Source: JAOABV01 sp964473505 (GTDB taxonomy: Bacteria; Hydrothermota; Tepidihabitantia; Tepidihabitantales; CAIPLT01). Taken from it: a stretch of 41,060 bases of DNA. Positions 25,329-34,148 of the stretch are shown piece by piece. The DNA lies in NCBI GenBank assembly GCA_964473505.1, contig CAYYPG010000008.1, positions 1 to 41,060 on the forward strand, in the 5' to 3' direction. Position 1 is the stretch's first letter. Every line of letters begins with the position of its first letter. Both the position numbers and the translations under genes were made by a program. The notes beneath the pieces are model-generated. The model was not told where the DNA came from. It did no database searches and saw only the letters and a list, made by a program, of their open reading frames with translations.

Positions 25329-26828
25329 TTAGGATTTCGTCAATTCCCAATCTTGGATATCATACGCTTTAAGTTTATATTGTAAGGTCCGTCGGGAGAT
25401 CCCCAATTTTTCTGCAGCTCTTTGTCGATTACCCTTAACCGATTTTAACACTTCGATAATATACTCTCTTTCTCGATTTGAGAGCGCTGATTTCAAATTA
25501 TTTTCTTTTGGTAAATCTGCTTTAATGCCTAAATCTTCAACGGTAATTAATTCTTGATTGGTTAAAGCGCAGGCTCGAGCGATAGCATTTTCCAATTCAC
25601 GAACATTACCAGGCCAACTGTATCTTAAAAGCAGATCAGCGGCTTGTGGAGTAAATCCTTTAATCTCTTTATTTTCAAGCCGGGCGAAATGTTTGAGAAA
25701 ATGGTTGGCTAATAGCAACACATCTTCTCCGCGTTCTCTTAGAGGTGGTAGATCTATTGTCACCCCTTGGAGTCGAAAGTATAAATCTTCACGGAATTTA
25801 CCTTCTTTTACACCTTGAAGTAAACTGCGATTTGTTGCAGAAATTATTCGCACATCGGCTTTTCGTGGAGTTACCTCGCCAATGCGTCGAAATTCGCCTT
25901 CTTGTAAAACCCTTAACAGTTTTGCCTGGATGGCTAAACTGACATCCCAAATTTCATCTAAGAACAATGTTCCGCCATCTGCTTCTTCAAACAATCCTTT
26001 TTTGTCCGTAACCGCTCCTGTAAATGCGCCTTTTTTATATCCGAAGAGTTCGGATTCTAGTAAAGTTTCCGGAATACTGCCACAATATAAAGCGACAAAT
26101 TTACCCTTTTGCCTTATGCCATTATAATGTAATGCCCGAGCTACCAATTCTTTGCCTGTGCCTGTCTCACCTTGAATTAATACTGGAATATTAGAATTTA
26201 GCACTTTGCGCATTAAATTGAAAACATTCATCATCTGGGGACTTCGACCAATAATATTCTCAAATTGGGTTACTTTTGTCAATTCAGTTTTAAGATATTG
26301 ATTTTCCTCTAAGAGCAATTGCCTTAATCGAGCATTTTCAATCGCAATTGCTGCCTGGTGGGAAAAGGCTTCTAAAAACTCTAAATCTTCCTCCGTGAAA
26401 ATACCTTTTCGACTACGGGCGTCAACATAGATTGCACCAAGCAATTTTTCTCGATGAACCAAAGGTACGCACATCACCGATTGGATATTGTGAAGAATAA
26501 CACTTTGGGCTTTGCTGAAATCAGTTTCTAAGGCATTATGAATCAATAACGGTTTCTGTTCGTTCAGCACTCGATTTAAGATACTGGACGAGATTTGTGA
26601 TAATGCACTAAGATCTGGGTTAGTTAAATCGGCTAAATCCTTTTGCGAGAACTCACGAGCCACTACTGGGACCAGTTTGTCCTTTTCTTTTAAAACAATC
26701 ACACCTCTTTCCGCAGATAAATTCTCGATTGCTAAATCCATAATCCGGTCTAAAAGTTCATTATAATCCATTATCGAATTAATAATCTGGCTAATTTTAT
26801 ATAGTGTTTTGAAATCGTCTTGAGTCAT
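25329..26828 (-). CDS. Sigma-54-dependent transcriptional activator with GAF sensor
   Basis: 499 residues. The GAF domain (about 10-165) has AIAIENARLRQLL at its end. The AAA+ domain (about 190-415) has Walker A GETGTGKE, the sigma-54 contact GAFTGA, Walker B FLDEI, and WPGNVRELENAIARA. The C-terminus is a Fis-type helix-turn-helix (GNRQRAAEKLGISRRTLQYKL). It activates RNA polymerase with sigma-54 at enhancer sites; the GAF ligand is unknown. The residue after DEI is Trp where Gly is usual. I start it at ATG 26828, 8 nt after GAGGAG; a GTG three codons upstream is less likely. I found no convincing sigma-54 promoter in this window. Confidence 0.94.
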   Translation of the reverse strand: MTQDDFKTLYKISQIINSIMDYNELLDRIMDLAIENLSAERGVIVLKEKDKLVPVVAREFSQKDLADLTNPDLSALSQISSSILNRVLNEQKPLLIHNALETDFSKAQSVILHNIQSVMCVPLVHREKLLGAIYVDARSRKGIFTEEDLEFLEAFSHQAAIAIENARLRQLLLEENQYLKTELTKVTQFENIIGRSPQMMNVFNLMRKVLNSNIPVLIQGETGTGKELVARALHYNGIRQKGKFVALYCGSIPETLLESELFGYKKGAFTGAVTDKKGLFEEADGGTLFLDEIWDVSLAIQAKLLRVLQEGEFRRIGEVTPRKADVRIISATNRSLLQGVKEGKFREDLYFRLQGVTIDLPPLRERGEDVLLLANHFLKHFARLENKEIKGFTPQAADLLLRYSWPGNVRELENAIARACALTNQELITVEDLGIKADLPKENNLKSALSNREREYIIEVLKSVKGNRQRAAEKLGISRRTLQYKLKAYDIQDWELTKS

Positions 26829-26910
26829 AGTTAACACTCCTCGCTTACCATTAATCGCGAATTGAATAAAAGCGGATTACAGACATTGGTATCAGTTCCT
26901 ATTAGTTTAA

Positions 26911-27174
26911 TCAGTATCTTCATACTCGTTTTATGACCATTATGAATATGATATTTTTGCTAATTTACAGAAATCTTAAGTTTAATTTTAGCAATAAATA
27001 ATAAGCCTTATATTTGATAGTCTTATATTCCAACAATATGTCAACTAGTTTATAATCAGTATCTTCGTACTTGTTTTATAACCATTATGAATATGATATT
27101 CTTGCTAATTTATATAAATCTTAACTTAAATTTTATTATTAATTAATGATAGTCTTATTACAACAATATGTCAA
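26911..27174 (+). repeat. Direct duplication upstream of the sigma-54 activator
   Basis: Two copies, 26911-27044 and 27056-27174, 145 nt apart. Shared are TCAGTATCTTC, ACCATTATGAATATGATATT, TTGCTAATTTA, GATAGTCTTAT and ACAATATGTCAA. On the minus strand each copy carries TTGACATATTGTTG, so the duplication may have doubled a -35 element; a good -10 is not evident. Confidence 0.8.
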
Positions 27175-27201
27175 GACATCTTTGTAGAAAATCCTAAAAA
27201 A

Positions 27202-27292
27202 CGTTCTGAGGACGCCGAAACTCAAAAGAAATACCAAGAAATTTGCCTGCGCATCTTGGCCCTCTGAGTAAGATACTGGCTTTGTCAGAATT
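27202..27292 (+). repeat. Repeat B, copy 6 (shortened)
   Basis: About 91 bp from CGTTCTGA to TCAGAATT; the inner six bases still pair (TTCTGA/TCAGAA). Shares ATACCAAGAAA and TACTGGCTTTGTCAGAATTC with copy 7. Confidence 0.5.
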
Positions 27293-27375
27293 CTCATAAA
27301 GCGCGGTCCTAAGTAATTGTTTTTTTATTATCTCTATTTGTATAACCAAAACAGAAAGACATATAATACATTAAT

Positions 27376-27530
27376 TGGGGGCGTGCGGTTGTAAATAACA
27401 TGTTGGAGAGTGTGCTTAAAAAGCAGAGGAGCTAGCTTGGGGCTAGCCCCAAGCTAACCTGATTCCAGCATATTGAATGCCCTATTCTGGCCTATACACC
27501 GCATACCAGGTCGCCTACCAGTCACTCCTA
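27376..27530 (+). ncRNA. Candidate structured RNA with a 24-bp perfect palindrome
   Basis: A GC-richer island in very AT-rich surroundings. Nested pairings are visible: TGCGGT/ACCGCA (27384-27389 with 27498-27503), ATGTTGGA/TCCAGCAT with one G-U (27400-27407 with 27464-27471), TGCTT/AAGCA (27413-27417 with 27421-27425), and a perfect palindrome from 27433 to 27456 whose core is GGGGCTAGCCCC. There is no conserved reading frame. It does not match tmRNA, RNase P, SRP or a clear 6S RNA by eye. Strand is assumed; alternatives are a mobile-element remnant or a DNA cruciform. Confidence 0.35.
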
Positions 27531-27539
27531 ACATTCGAT

Positions 27540-27795
27540 TAACTAAATTTCTCTTTCAAACTATAAAAAATAAATACGCTTTTAAGTCTTTCCCCAATAT
27601 AGTGCTCTCTATATATTTTAGTTAGATTATTTCGGAAACAGGATATTCTAAACACTGTCAGAAAATCTAATATGATTTAAGTAAAAGATCATTTCATATC
27701 ATGATATTGGACTAAACAATACAGAAAAATATCAGATTTTAGGATGTCCAACAACTAATTAAACCTGGCTTAAAACTAAAGTCTTTCAAACAAGA
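27540..27795. other. Spacer upstream of the lipoprotein gene
   Basis: AT-rich, no repeat copy, gene or hairpin recognised apart from the promoter that follows. Confidence 0.4.
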
Positions 27796-27823
27796 TTGAC
27801 ACGTCTATATTTTAGCGTAAAAT
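27796..27823 (+). promoter_or_regulatory. Promoter of the lipoprotein gene, probably leaderless
   Basis: TTGACA (27796-27801), 16-nt spacer, TAAAAT (27818-27823). The usual start point 7 nt further falls on the GTG start codon at 27830, and there is no ribosome site, so the mRNA may be leaderless. Confidence 0.6.
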
Positions 27824-27829
27824 CTTATC

Positions 27830-28849
27830 GTGACTAAAAATCGGACTAAGGTTATAATCTCAGCAATTGGCAGGCTATTTATCGTCTGTCTTTTGATTAT
27901 TACCTGTCAGCCCGAACGCGATAACCCCTATGACCCAAAATCAACGAAAATCAAATCCAGTACGATTCTGGGTAAAGTAACGGCTAAGAATGGATTGCCT
28001 GTAGCAAATACAAAGGTTTCATTATTATTGCAACCGGTTAGTAAAATAATTTCAACTCTTACCGACCAGTGGGGAAATTACGAATTAGATTATATTTACC
28101 ATCTTGATTATGGCGATTCGGCAATTGTGACGGCAGAAAAGAATGAGTATCACTCAACCCCAAAACCAGTTGCGGTCGATATTCACCGGACCGATACAAT
28201 AAACTTTATCCTTGATGCAAGTCCCCAGATTAGTGCAGAATCCATAACTTCTTATCATGAACCTTTCCTTCCCGGTGAAGATATTTACTGGGTTAATTTC
28301 AGTGTTCGGGTTTTTGATGCTGATGGCGTAAATGATATTGAAAGCGTCTATGCTTTAATCCCGGAACTGAATAAAATATTTCCCCTATATTATACCTCTA
28401 ATTATATCTACAAAGATTCTGTTACCGCCGAATTATTTCCTGAAAGTACCTTAGAAAGCCTTATTGGCAAAGACTGTTTTTTTGAGGTATTAAGTAGTTC
28501 TCATTTTCGATTTCTTTCCAATCCCCATCGTCTGAGTCGAATTATTTATGATGCACCCGAACCGCTCAGTCCAATTTTAGACACAACGGTTACTCAAAAT
28601 TTTTCCTGCATCTGGCGCAAATTATCTTTGCCATTTCCTTTTAGTTATGTGCTTGAAATCTATTATATCCGGCCTGACTATCGATTAATTTTGGCCTATC
28701 AAAAAACTTCAATTCCTGCTACGGACACGATGGTTACGATTCCTTCATTAGAACCATATTCGGGCCATTTCTTATGGCAAGTATCAATCAGAGATAACTT
28801 AGGAAATGTTTCTAGATCAGTCCCCTCGCTTTTTTATTACTATCCGTAG
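27830..28849 (+). CDS. Lipoprotein with carboxypeptidase-regulatory-like domain
   Basis: 339 residues starting with GTG; no later in-frame Met precedes the signal. A hydrophobic segment runs into IITC with C26 followed by QPERDNPYDP, a lipobox-like site and a motif typical of lipoproteins in related phyla. The -1 Thr is unusual for signal peptidase II. Residues about 45-125 form a carboxypeptidase-regulatory-like beta-sandwich (ILGKVTAKNGLPVANTKVSL...). The rest is beta-rich, ending SIRDNLGNVSRS. Probably envelope-anchored and structural or binding; function unknown. It is the only large plus-strand gene in the right half. Confidence 0.72.
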   Translation: MTKNRTKVIISAIGRLFIVCLLIITCQPERDNPYDPKSTKIKSSTILGKVTAKNGLPVANTKVSLLLQPVSKIISTLTDQWGNYELDYIYHLDYGDSAIVTAEKNEYHSTPKPVAVDIHRTDTINFILDASPQISAESITSYHEPFLPGEDIYWVNFSVRVFDADGVNDIESVYALIPELNKIFPLYYTSNYIYKDSVTAELFPESTLESLIGKDCFFEVLSSSHFRFLSNPHRLSRIIYDAPEPLSPILDTTVTQNFSCIWRKLSLPFPFSYVLEIYYIRPDYRLILAYQKTSIPATDTMVTIPSLEPYSGHFLWQVSIRDNLGNVSRSVPSLFYYYP

Positions 28850-29012
28850 TTTTTCGGTTTTTCCAGGATTATAAAAAACATTAAATTTACCGAGTCTTTA
28901 TTTTCTGTCAACACTTTGACCTAACCAATTTGCCCTTGTGTTCATACGCAATTCAGATGAGTTGGGGTGTTGTCTATTAAATTATTGTCTGAGTTTTCTG
29001 TTAGGAGACTTT

Positions 29013-29654
29013 TCAGTTAATTTGGTTATTTTCAAACTCATATCTGCTAAATACTAATTTCATTTTCTCCTTAACTGTATCCACTGAAATTGGTTTTTGT
29101 AATACCTCCTGCATTGATGTCATCTTAATATGTTTCATACCACAAGGATTTATATAATCAAAATAATGTAAATCTGTAGAAACATTTAAGGCAAAGCCAT
29201 GAAATGTTACCTGTCTTGAAACCGCGATACCAATAGAAGCAATTTTGCTGTGAGCAACCCAAACACCAATATAAGGATGTGCAACATATGCGGTAATATT
29301 AAATTCCTTTAATACTTCAATTAAAACTTCTTCAATTTTATAAATAAACCTTCTAACACTAACTAAGGATTGTTGCAATCGGAAAATGGGATAACCAACA
29401 AGTTGGCCCGGCCCATGAAAAGTAACATCTCCCGCTCGTTCCACACGATAAATTGGAATATTTTTCTTTTTAATCTCAATTTGCGGAACTAAAAAATTCT
29501 CTTCTTTACCCGATTTCCCTAAAGTAAATACTGCTGGATGTTCAGCGAAGATTACGGTGTCTTCGATTTCATTGCAAACTCGTTTTAACCAAAATTCTTT
29601 TTGTCTTTCTAAGGCAATTTGATAGTCGCAAAAACCTAAATCAACAAATTTCAT
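29013..29654 (-). CDS. lipB: Lipoyl(octanoyl) transferase
   Basis: 213 residues. Moves octanoyl from acyl carrier protein to lipoyl domains. Seen are ERAGDVTFHGPGQLVGYPIF (the RGG block, with Ala for the first Gly), KIASIGIAVSR with catalytic Lys137, FHGFALNV, and INPCGM with catalytic Cys171. Normal length. It lies 88 nt after lpdA on the same strand, fitting a lipoate-dependent complex elsewhere in the genome (pyruvate dehydrogenase or glycine cleavage). Lipoyl synthase is not in the window. No ribosome site is evident. Confidence 0.96.
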   Translation of the reverse strand: MKFVDLGFCDYQIALERQKEFWLKRVCNEIEDTVIFAEHPAVFTLGKSGKEENFLVPQIEIKKKNIPIYRVERAGDVTFHGPGQLVGYPIFRLQQSLVSVRRFIYKIEEVLIEVLKEFNITAYVAHPYIGVWVAHSKIASIGIAVSRQVTFHGFALNVSTDLHYFDYINPCGMKHIKMTSMQEVLQKPISVDTVKEKMKLVFSRYEFENNQIN

Positions 29655-29742
29655 TGCCGATCACTTTTGAAATAACAATGTAAATGTAATTGGTAGGTGG
29701 TTAATTTAATAGTACCAAAACCTTTGCAATCTTAATGAGTTT

Positions 29743-31140
29743 TTAGCTTTTTAATACATGGATTGCTTTTTTATGCCCGGCGCTTACTGCTTCTAAGATT
29801 GCTTCTGATAATGTCGGATGGGGATGAATCGTGTTGATAATATCTTGAAGTTTTATACGAGCATTGATTGCTAAAGATAATTCAGAAATTAAATTAGATG
29901 CTTCAGGAGCTAAGATGTGTGCGCCTAACAGTAAATCGGTCTTCTTATCAGCAATGATTTTAACCATACCTTCAGGCTGGTCGATTGTAATAGCTCGGCC
30001 AATTGCCGACAAGAAAGCCTTGCCAATTATATAATCGTAGTTTAACTGCCCAACTTCTTTTTCGGATAAACCGATAGTTGCCAATTCTGGATCGGTATAA
30101 ACACAGTTAGGAATAATTTGCGGTGCTGAGATACTTTGTTCGCCAGCAATATTTTCCGCCACAAAAATCCCTTGCGCCATTGCTTTATGGGCTAATAAAG
30201 GTGGTCCGATAATATCACCAATCGCATAAATCTTATCTGCACATTGATATTTTTCATCTATAATGATAAATTGTTTCTCATTCAATTTGATATCCGTGTT
30301 TTCCAAACCCAAACCATCGATATTAGGAACTCGACCTATAGCCACCAAAATTTTATCGGCTTTCAAATTATGCTCTTTGTGCTCGCCGCGTAAGGTAATT
30401 TCCAGACCATCGGATTTCTTTTGAACATGAATAATTTTACTATTAAGAAAAAACTCGATGCCCTGTTTGGTCAAGATTCTTTTTAAGTAATCGGCAATTT
30501 CCGGATCTGTACCCGGTAAAATCTGATTAGTAATTTCAATAATTGAAACTTTACTACCGAGCCGATGATAAATTGTTGCTAACTCCAATCCGATCGCACC
30601 CGCACCAATAATTACAAACTTTTGGGGTACTTCTTTAATTTCTAAGGCTTGGTCTGAATTAATAATCTTTTCATTATCAAATTCTAAACCAGTAAGTACT
30701 GCGGGTTTTGAACCGGATGCGATAATAATATATTCAGGACTGATTTTATGTTCGGTCCCACCAGATTCGACTAATAAAACTGTTTTTTGGTCAATAAACC
30801 GTGCATGCCCTTTTACGATTTGCACCTTATTACTTTTCAATAAAAATTCAACACCTTTTTGCAGTCGAGACACAATATTTTTTATGGCTTGATTAAAGAC
30901 CGCAAAATCAATCTCTGGTGCCCCAAATGTTATACCGGCTTTTTGGGCTTTTTTTGCATGAGTGATAATGCTGGTATAGTGTAATAATGCTTTAGTCGGA
31001 ATACAACCACGATTAAGACAAACACCGCCAACAGCATCTTTTTCTATTAACAATACCTGCTTGCCCAGCTGGGATGTTCGAATTGCGGCAACATATCCAC
31101 CTGGACCAGCACCAATGATTAAGATATCAGGATTTTGCAT
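29743..31140 (-). CDS. lpdA: Dihydrolipoyl dehydrogenase
   Basis: 465 residues, normal length. FAD site GAGPGGYVAAI at the start, redox disulfide GGVCLNRGCIPTK (C41, C46), NAD site VIIGAGAIGLELATIYHRLG, second FAD contact KIYAIGDIIG, and the C-terminal HPHPTLSE with the His441/Glu446 pair that acts from the partner subunit. E3 component of 2-oxoacid dehydrogenase or glycine cleavage complexes; reoxidises dihydrolipoamide with NAD+. The E1/E2 or gcv genes are not nearby. A weak AAGAGAA lies before the ATG. Confidence 0.96.
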   Translation of the reverse strand: MQNPDILIIGAGPGGYVAAIRTSQLGKQVLLIEKDAVGGVCLNRGCIPTKALLHYTSIITHAKKAQKAGITFGAPEIDFAVFNQAIKNIVSRLQKGVEFLLKSNKVQIVKGHARFIDQKTVLLVESGGTEHKISPEYIIIASGSKPAVLTGLEFDNEKIINSDQALEIKEVPQKFVIIGAGAIGLELATIYHRLGSKVSIIEITNQILPGTDPEIADYLKRILTKQGIEFFLNSKIIHVQKKSDGLEITLRGEHKEHNLKADKILVAIGRVPNIDGLGLENTDIKLNEKQFIIIDEKYQCADKIYAIGDIIGPPLLAHKAMAQGIFVAENIAGEQSISAPQIIPNCVYTDPELATIGLSEKEVGQLNYDYIIGKAFLSAIGRAITIDQPEGMVKIIADKKTDLLLGAHILAPEASNLISELSLAINARIKLQDIINTIHPHPTLSEAILEAVSAGHKKAIHVLKS

Positions 31141-31291
31141 GTTCTCTTATTCTTGAGGATTAACAAAATAGGTTCATGGTCTCAAAATGTTAATCAAAAC
31201 AGTATTAATTTTGAGCCTCTTTTCATCCAAAATGTAGAATCATTAACAACAAATATGGAGGAAATCTCTTCGAGAAAAGATAGAACAAAGA

Positions 31292-31852
31292 TTACTCAAC
31301 CCAGCGTGTCTTACACCGATCAAGATTAATCCGCTCGATATCTTTCGTGTAGCGGTCGAGCAATTCTTGAGCAAAAGTGACTGGGTCAATATTAATATCC
31401 GAAAGCCCTTTGCTTTTAGTGCCTTGTTCTTCGGCACCAATTATATTAACGCCGACATGTATTAAGGATGAAACCGGGGATGCGGTTGCGGTTGATATAG
31501 CAATTTTCGCATCGTTAATATAGAGGTCGGTCCCGACGTTTCGGACTACAAGTTTACCCAGTTTCTCATTTAATAAATCCTTTACTCTATCAACCAACAG
31601 ATACTGACGAAGAATTGCTTTTTCTAAATCGATTTCAAAATGTTCGGCAATGAAATGGAGCATACGTGGAGCATAAACCCGTTTGCCGGCTTTGACATCT
31701 TCTAAGTCCACTAATTCCCGAAGACTGATATCACATGGTCCGATAAAGGCAATGATTGAATCACCAGCAATGCCAAAATTATCGTAGGCGTAAAGCGAAT
31801 GTAATTGTTCGCCCGTATAACCAATTTCTTCTTTTATAAACTTGCTACGCAT
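31292..31852 (-). CDS. DUF366 family protein
   Basis: 186 residues matching the DUF366 family along its length: IGYTGEQLHSLYAYDNFGI at the start, FIGPCDI, MLHFIAEHF, and a C-terminal half with LYINDAKIAISTATASPVS. The family is known mainly from archaea and thermophilic bacteria and has no established reaction. I start it at ATG 31852, 7 nt after AGGAG; an in-frame TTG nine codons upstream would place that site inside the gene. It is 151 nt upstream of lpdA on the same strand; a shared transcript is possible. Confidence 0.85.
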   Translation of the reverse strand: MRSKFIKEEIGYTGEQLHSLYAYDNFGIAGDSIIAFIGPCDISLRELVDLEDVKAGKRVYAPRMLHFIAEHFEIDLEKAILRQYLLVDRVKDLLNEKLGKLVVRNVGTDLYINDAKIAISTATASPVSSLIHVGVNIIGAEEQGTKSKGLSDINIDPVTFAQELLDRYTKDIERINLDRCKTRWVE

Positions 31853-32086
31853 TGAAATACTCCTGTCCTTGATTAGCAAAAATTAATCTCGATATAAAGT
31901 TTTTTACAGAATCCACGAAAACATTTTTTTCTTAAAAATCGTCCTGATTTTACAGCACACCATATTAAAACTTTACTTCTATTAAATATAACAAAAGTTC
32001 TGTAATTTGCAAGCAATATTTTCAGCATATCAAGAATACTGCTGCTTTTTCATGAAATTTTTTTTGACTTCAGTGATTTCCCAAAA

Positions 32087-32620
32087 TCATAATACCGATT
32101 GAGTCCGAAGTTGCCGTAATAATTTTCGTGCTTCATTGAAAAAATCGATTGCATTGCGATAATCAGGATATGTCCACTCTAAGGCTTGAAAACTCTGATG
32201 TCGATAGATAAGGGTAACTTCAGCATAGACGCCCTTTTGGAGATAAATCCGATGTCCATAGTTTTTATGGGTAGTAAGAATAAAATTCTGTAAGGTTAAA
32301 ATACCAGGGTCAATATTAATTTGTCTTTTATTTTTTTCAGTAAGAAATTTCTTCTCTATTTGCTCCGCATATTTTTTTATTTCGACTAATTGGTCAGCCT
32401 TGACAATATTTTGAGTTACCAGCCAACACCGCTGAAGATTTTTGCCCATTTCTTTTTCGTAATAATCAGTAAAGTCGAAAGGAGTCATCGGACTTTTCAA
32501 GATGGTTTCGCCAAAATTATGAGATAACATATGCTCGATAATCGAAATCAAACCGACATCAGCAGTTATTATACCCCAAACAATTAATCCCGAAGGCACT
32601 TGATTTTCAGTCGATGTCAT
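32087..32620 (-). CDS. DUF4416 family protein
   Basis: 177 residues with the DUF4416 hallmarks: PFDFTDYYEKEMGKNLQR, RQINIDPGILTLQNFILTT, GHRIYLQKGVYAEVTLIYR and WTYPDYR. The family is often called 'GTP-binding protein' in databases, but no GTPase motif is visible here and the role is unknown. I prefer ATG 32620 because homologues begin about there; a TTG 19 codons upstream is open but adds a Cys-rich tail foreign to the family. No good ribosome site. Confidence 0.82.
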   Translation of the reverse strand: MTSTENQVPSGLIVWGIITADVGLISIIEHMLSHNFGETILKSPMTPFDFTDYYEKEMGKNLQRCWLVTQNIVKADQLVEIKKYAEQIEKKFLTEKNKRQINIDPGILTLQNFILTTHKNYGHRIYLQKGVYAEVTLIYRHQSFQALEWTYPDYRNAIDFFNEARKLLRQLRTQSVL

Positions 32621-32986
32621 ATAATAATAAACCGTATTGGTTGGTGAACAATCACAAGAATTAAGAAATGCAAACAAAAAATTTTCCTTAAGACTTTATT
32701 GCTCATTGAGTCTTTATAAAAATTTCTTCCGTGATTCATTTTAAAGTACAGAAGATAATTTCATTATTACTTTATTATTCGTTGTTGTATTTTTGGAAAT
32801 TTCTTTTTTCATTTAGATTTGCTGCAACGAAAGTACAAAAATCAACTCAAGAATTATTATTATTTTCTAAATGTTAGTGTGTATAAAGAAACAAAACAAG
32901 TAGACAAAATACCAGAGTTAATTCAGGAATCATTATTACTTTATATGAAATATTTGATACCTTGTCTATGAAAGACAGTATAGCAT
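32621..32986. other. Spacer
   Basis: AT-rich spacer between the DUF4416 gene and repeat A copy 2. No gene or hairpin recognised. Confidence 0.4.
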
Positions 32987-33144
32987 CAAGATTTTTGTGT
33001 ACATTGTTTTTTTCTTCCATAGGCGTGTTCTCTTTTCTAACCATAATTTATATAATTTAAATTAACAGGTAAAAACATGGTAGAGGATATATCTTTTCTT
33101 TAACATATCAAGACTGAATTTACATAAAATATTAGACACTACCT
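32987..33144 (+). repeat. Dispersed repeat A, copy 2
   Basis: Starts CAAGATTTTTGTGTACATTG, has CATAGGCGTG, a longer middle than the other copies, then TAACATATCAAGACTGAATT and ATTAGACACTACCT. Same orientation as copies at 159 and 38985. Confidence 0.75.
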
Positions 33145-33224
33145 GAAAGACAATCATTATTGCAGTGCATTGCGATTTTGCCATAAAATATCTGAGACCT
33201 TAGTTGTCAAGGCAATCATTAGAA

Positions 33225-33328
33225 AACCCTGAAAAATGCTCAAGAGAAACCTCACCTCACAAGAAAAAATCAACAATTATGCTTCTGCATTTCATGTCTT
33301 TTAAACTAATATTGACTTTGTCCGAGTT
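33225..33328 (+). repeat. Repeat B, copy 4
   Basis: 104 bp from AACCCTGA to TCCGAGTT, with two mismatches between the arms. The interior is nearly the same as copy 2 at 8963-9065. It ends 8 nt from the scpB stop codon. Confidence 0.75.
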
Positions 33329-33336
33329 CTTCATTA

Positions 33337-34074
33337 TTACTGTTCCAGGCGTCTTTGCAAAAACTCTTCTAATTCTTCTTTGCGGGGTAAATCATCTAAA
33401 GATTGCAAGCCAAAATAGCGCAAGAACTCCTTGCTTGTGCTATAGAGAAATGGTGCGCCCGGTTTTCGGGCTCGACCGCTAATCCGAATTAACTTTCGTT
33501 CTAAAAGCGTCACAATCGGGCCGGTACAATCAACACCGCGAATTTTTTCTATTTCAGGCCGAGTAATTGGTTGATTATACACAATAATTGATAAAGTCTC
33601 TAAAGCAGCTCGTGACAGTCGGTGGTAACTCGCTTTATATAAAGCACGTATCCAAATACTATATTGAGGAAGGGTATAGAGTTGAAAACCTTGGGCAACT
33701 TTTTCAATCCGAAAGGTTCGACCACTTGCCTCGTATTCTCGATTTAACTCTTCAACTGCCTGAAGAATATCTTCCGCATTTCGATTAGTAATTTCACAAA
33801 GTTTACTAACAGTTAAAGGACTATCAGCAACAAAAAGTAGGGCTTCAACAATATACTTTAATAGCGGAGTAGTTTGTATCCCAATTTCCGGTGGATTAAT
33901 ACTACTCAAAGTTTGTTCGGATTGATTTTCGGTCGTATCTGATGGTTGCGATGCGTTTGTTTGCGTTGACGGTGAACTTTTATCCGACTTGTTTAAATCT
34001 TGCGTTGTTGGTCGATTTTCAATCGCGGATGGATCTGGTGACTCTGATCTTAATTCTTTTTCTATTTCTTCCAT
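33337..34074 (-). CDS. scpB: Chromosome segregation and condensation protein ScpB
   Basis: 245 residues. The two winged-helix domains of ScpB cover about 70-235 (LKYIVEALLFVADSPLTVSKL, LSRAALETLSIIVYNQPITRPEIEKIRGVDC, GRARKPGAPFLYSTSKEFL). It dimerises and binds ScpA in the SMC-ScpAB condensin. The first 65 residues are a Ser/Thr/Asn/Gln-rich, disordered extension not typical of the core family. ScpA is not in the window. It lies 74 nt after lysC on the same strand. No strong ribosome site. Confidence 0.94.
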   Translation of the reverse strand: MEEIEKELRSESPDPSAIENRPTTQDLNKSDKSSPSTQTNASQPSDTTENQSEQTLSSINPPEIGIQTTPLLKYIVEALLFVADSPLTVSKLCEITNRNAEDILQAVEELNREYEASGRTFRIEKVAQGFQLYTLPQYSIWIRALYKASYHRLSRAALETLSIIVYNQPITRPEIEKIRGVDCTGPIVTLLERKLIRISGRARKPGAPFLYSTSKEFLRYFGLQSLDDLPRKEELEEFLQRRLEQ

Positions 34075-34148
34075 TTTCCACTTAAAGATATTAATCTCTA
34101 TTTTCTCTTTTTCTCAAAATCGCGTCAGAGCGCGAATTATATCCTAAA

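Noticed and set aside
27376..27530. tmRNA or 6S RNA
   Set aside because: The GGGGGCG start recalls tmRNA, but there is no tRNA-like 3' end or tag frame. 6S-like closing stems and central bubble are not convincing.
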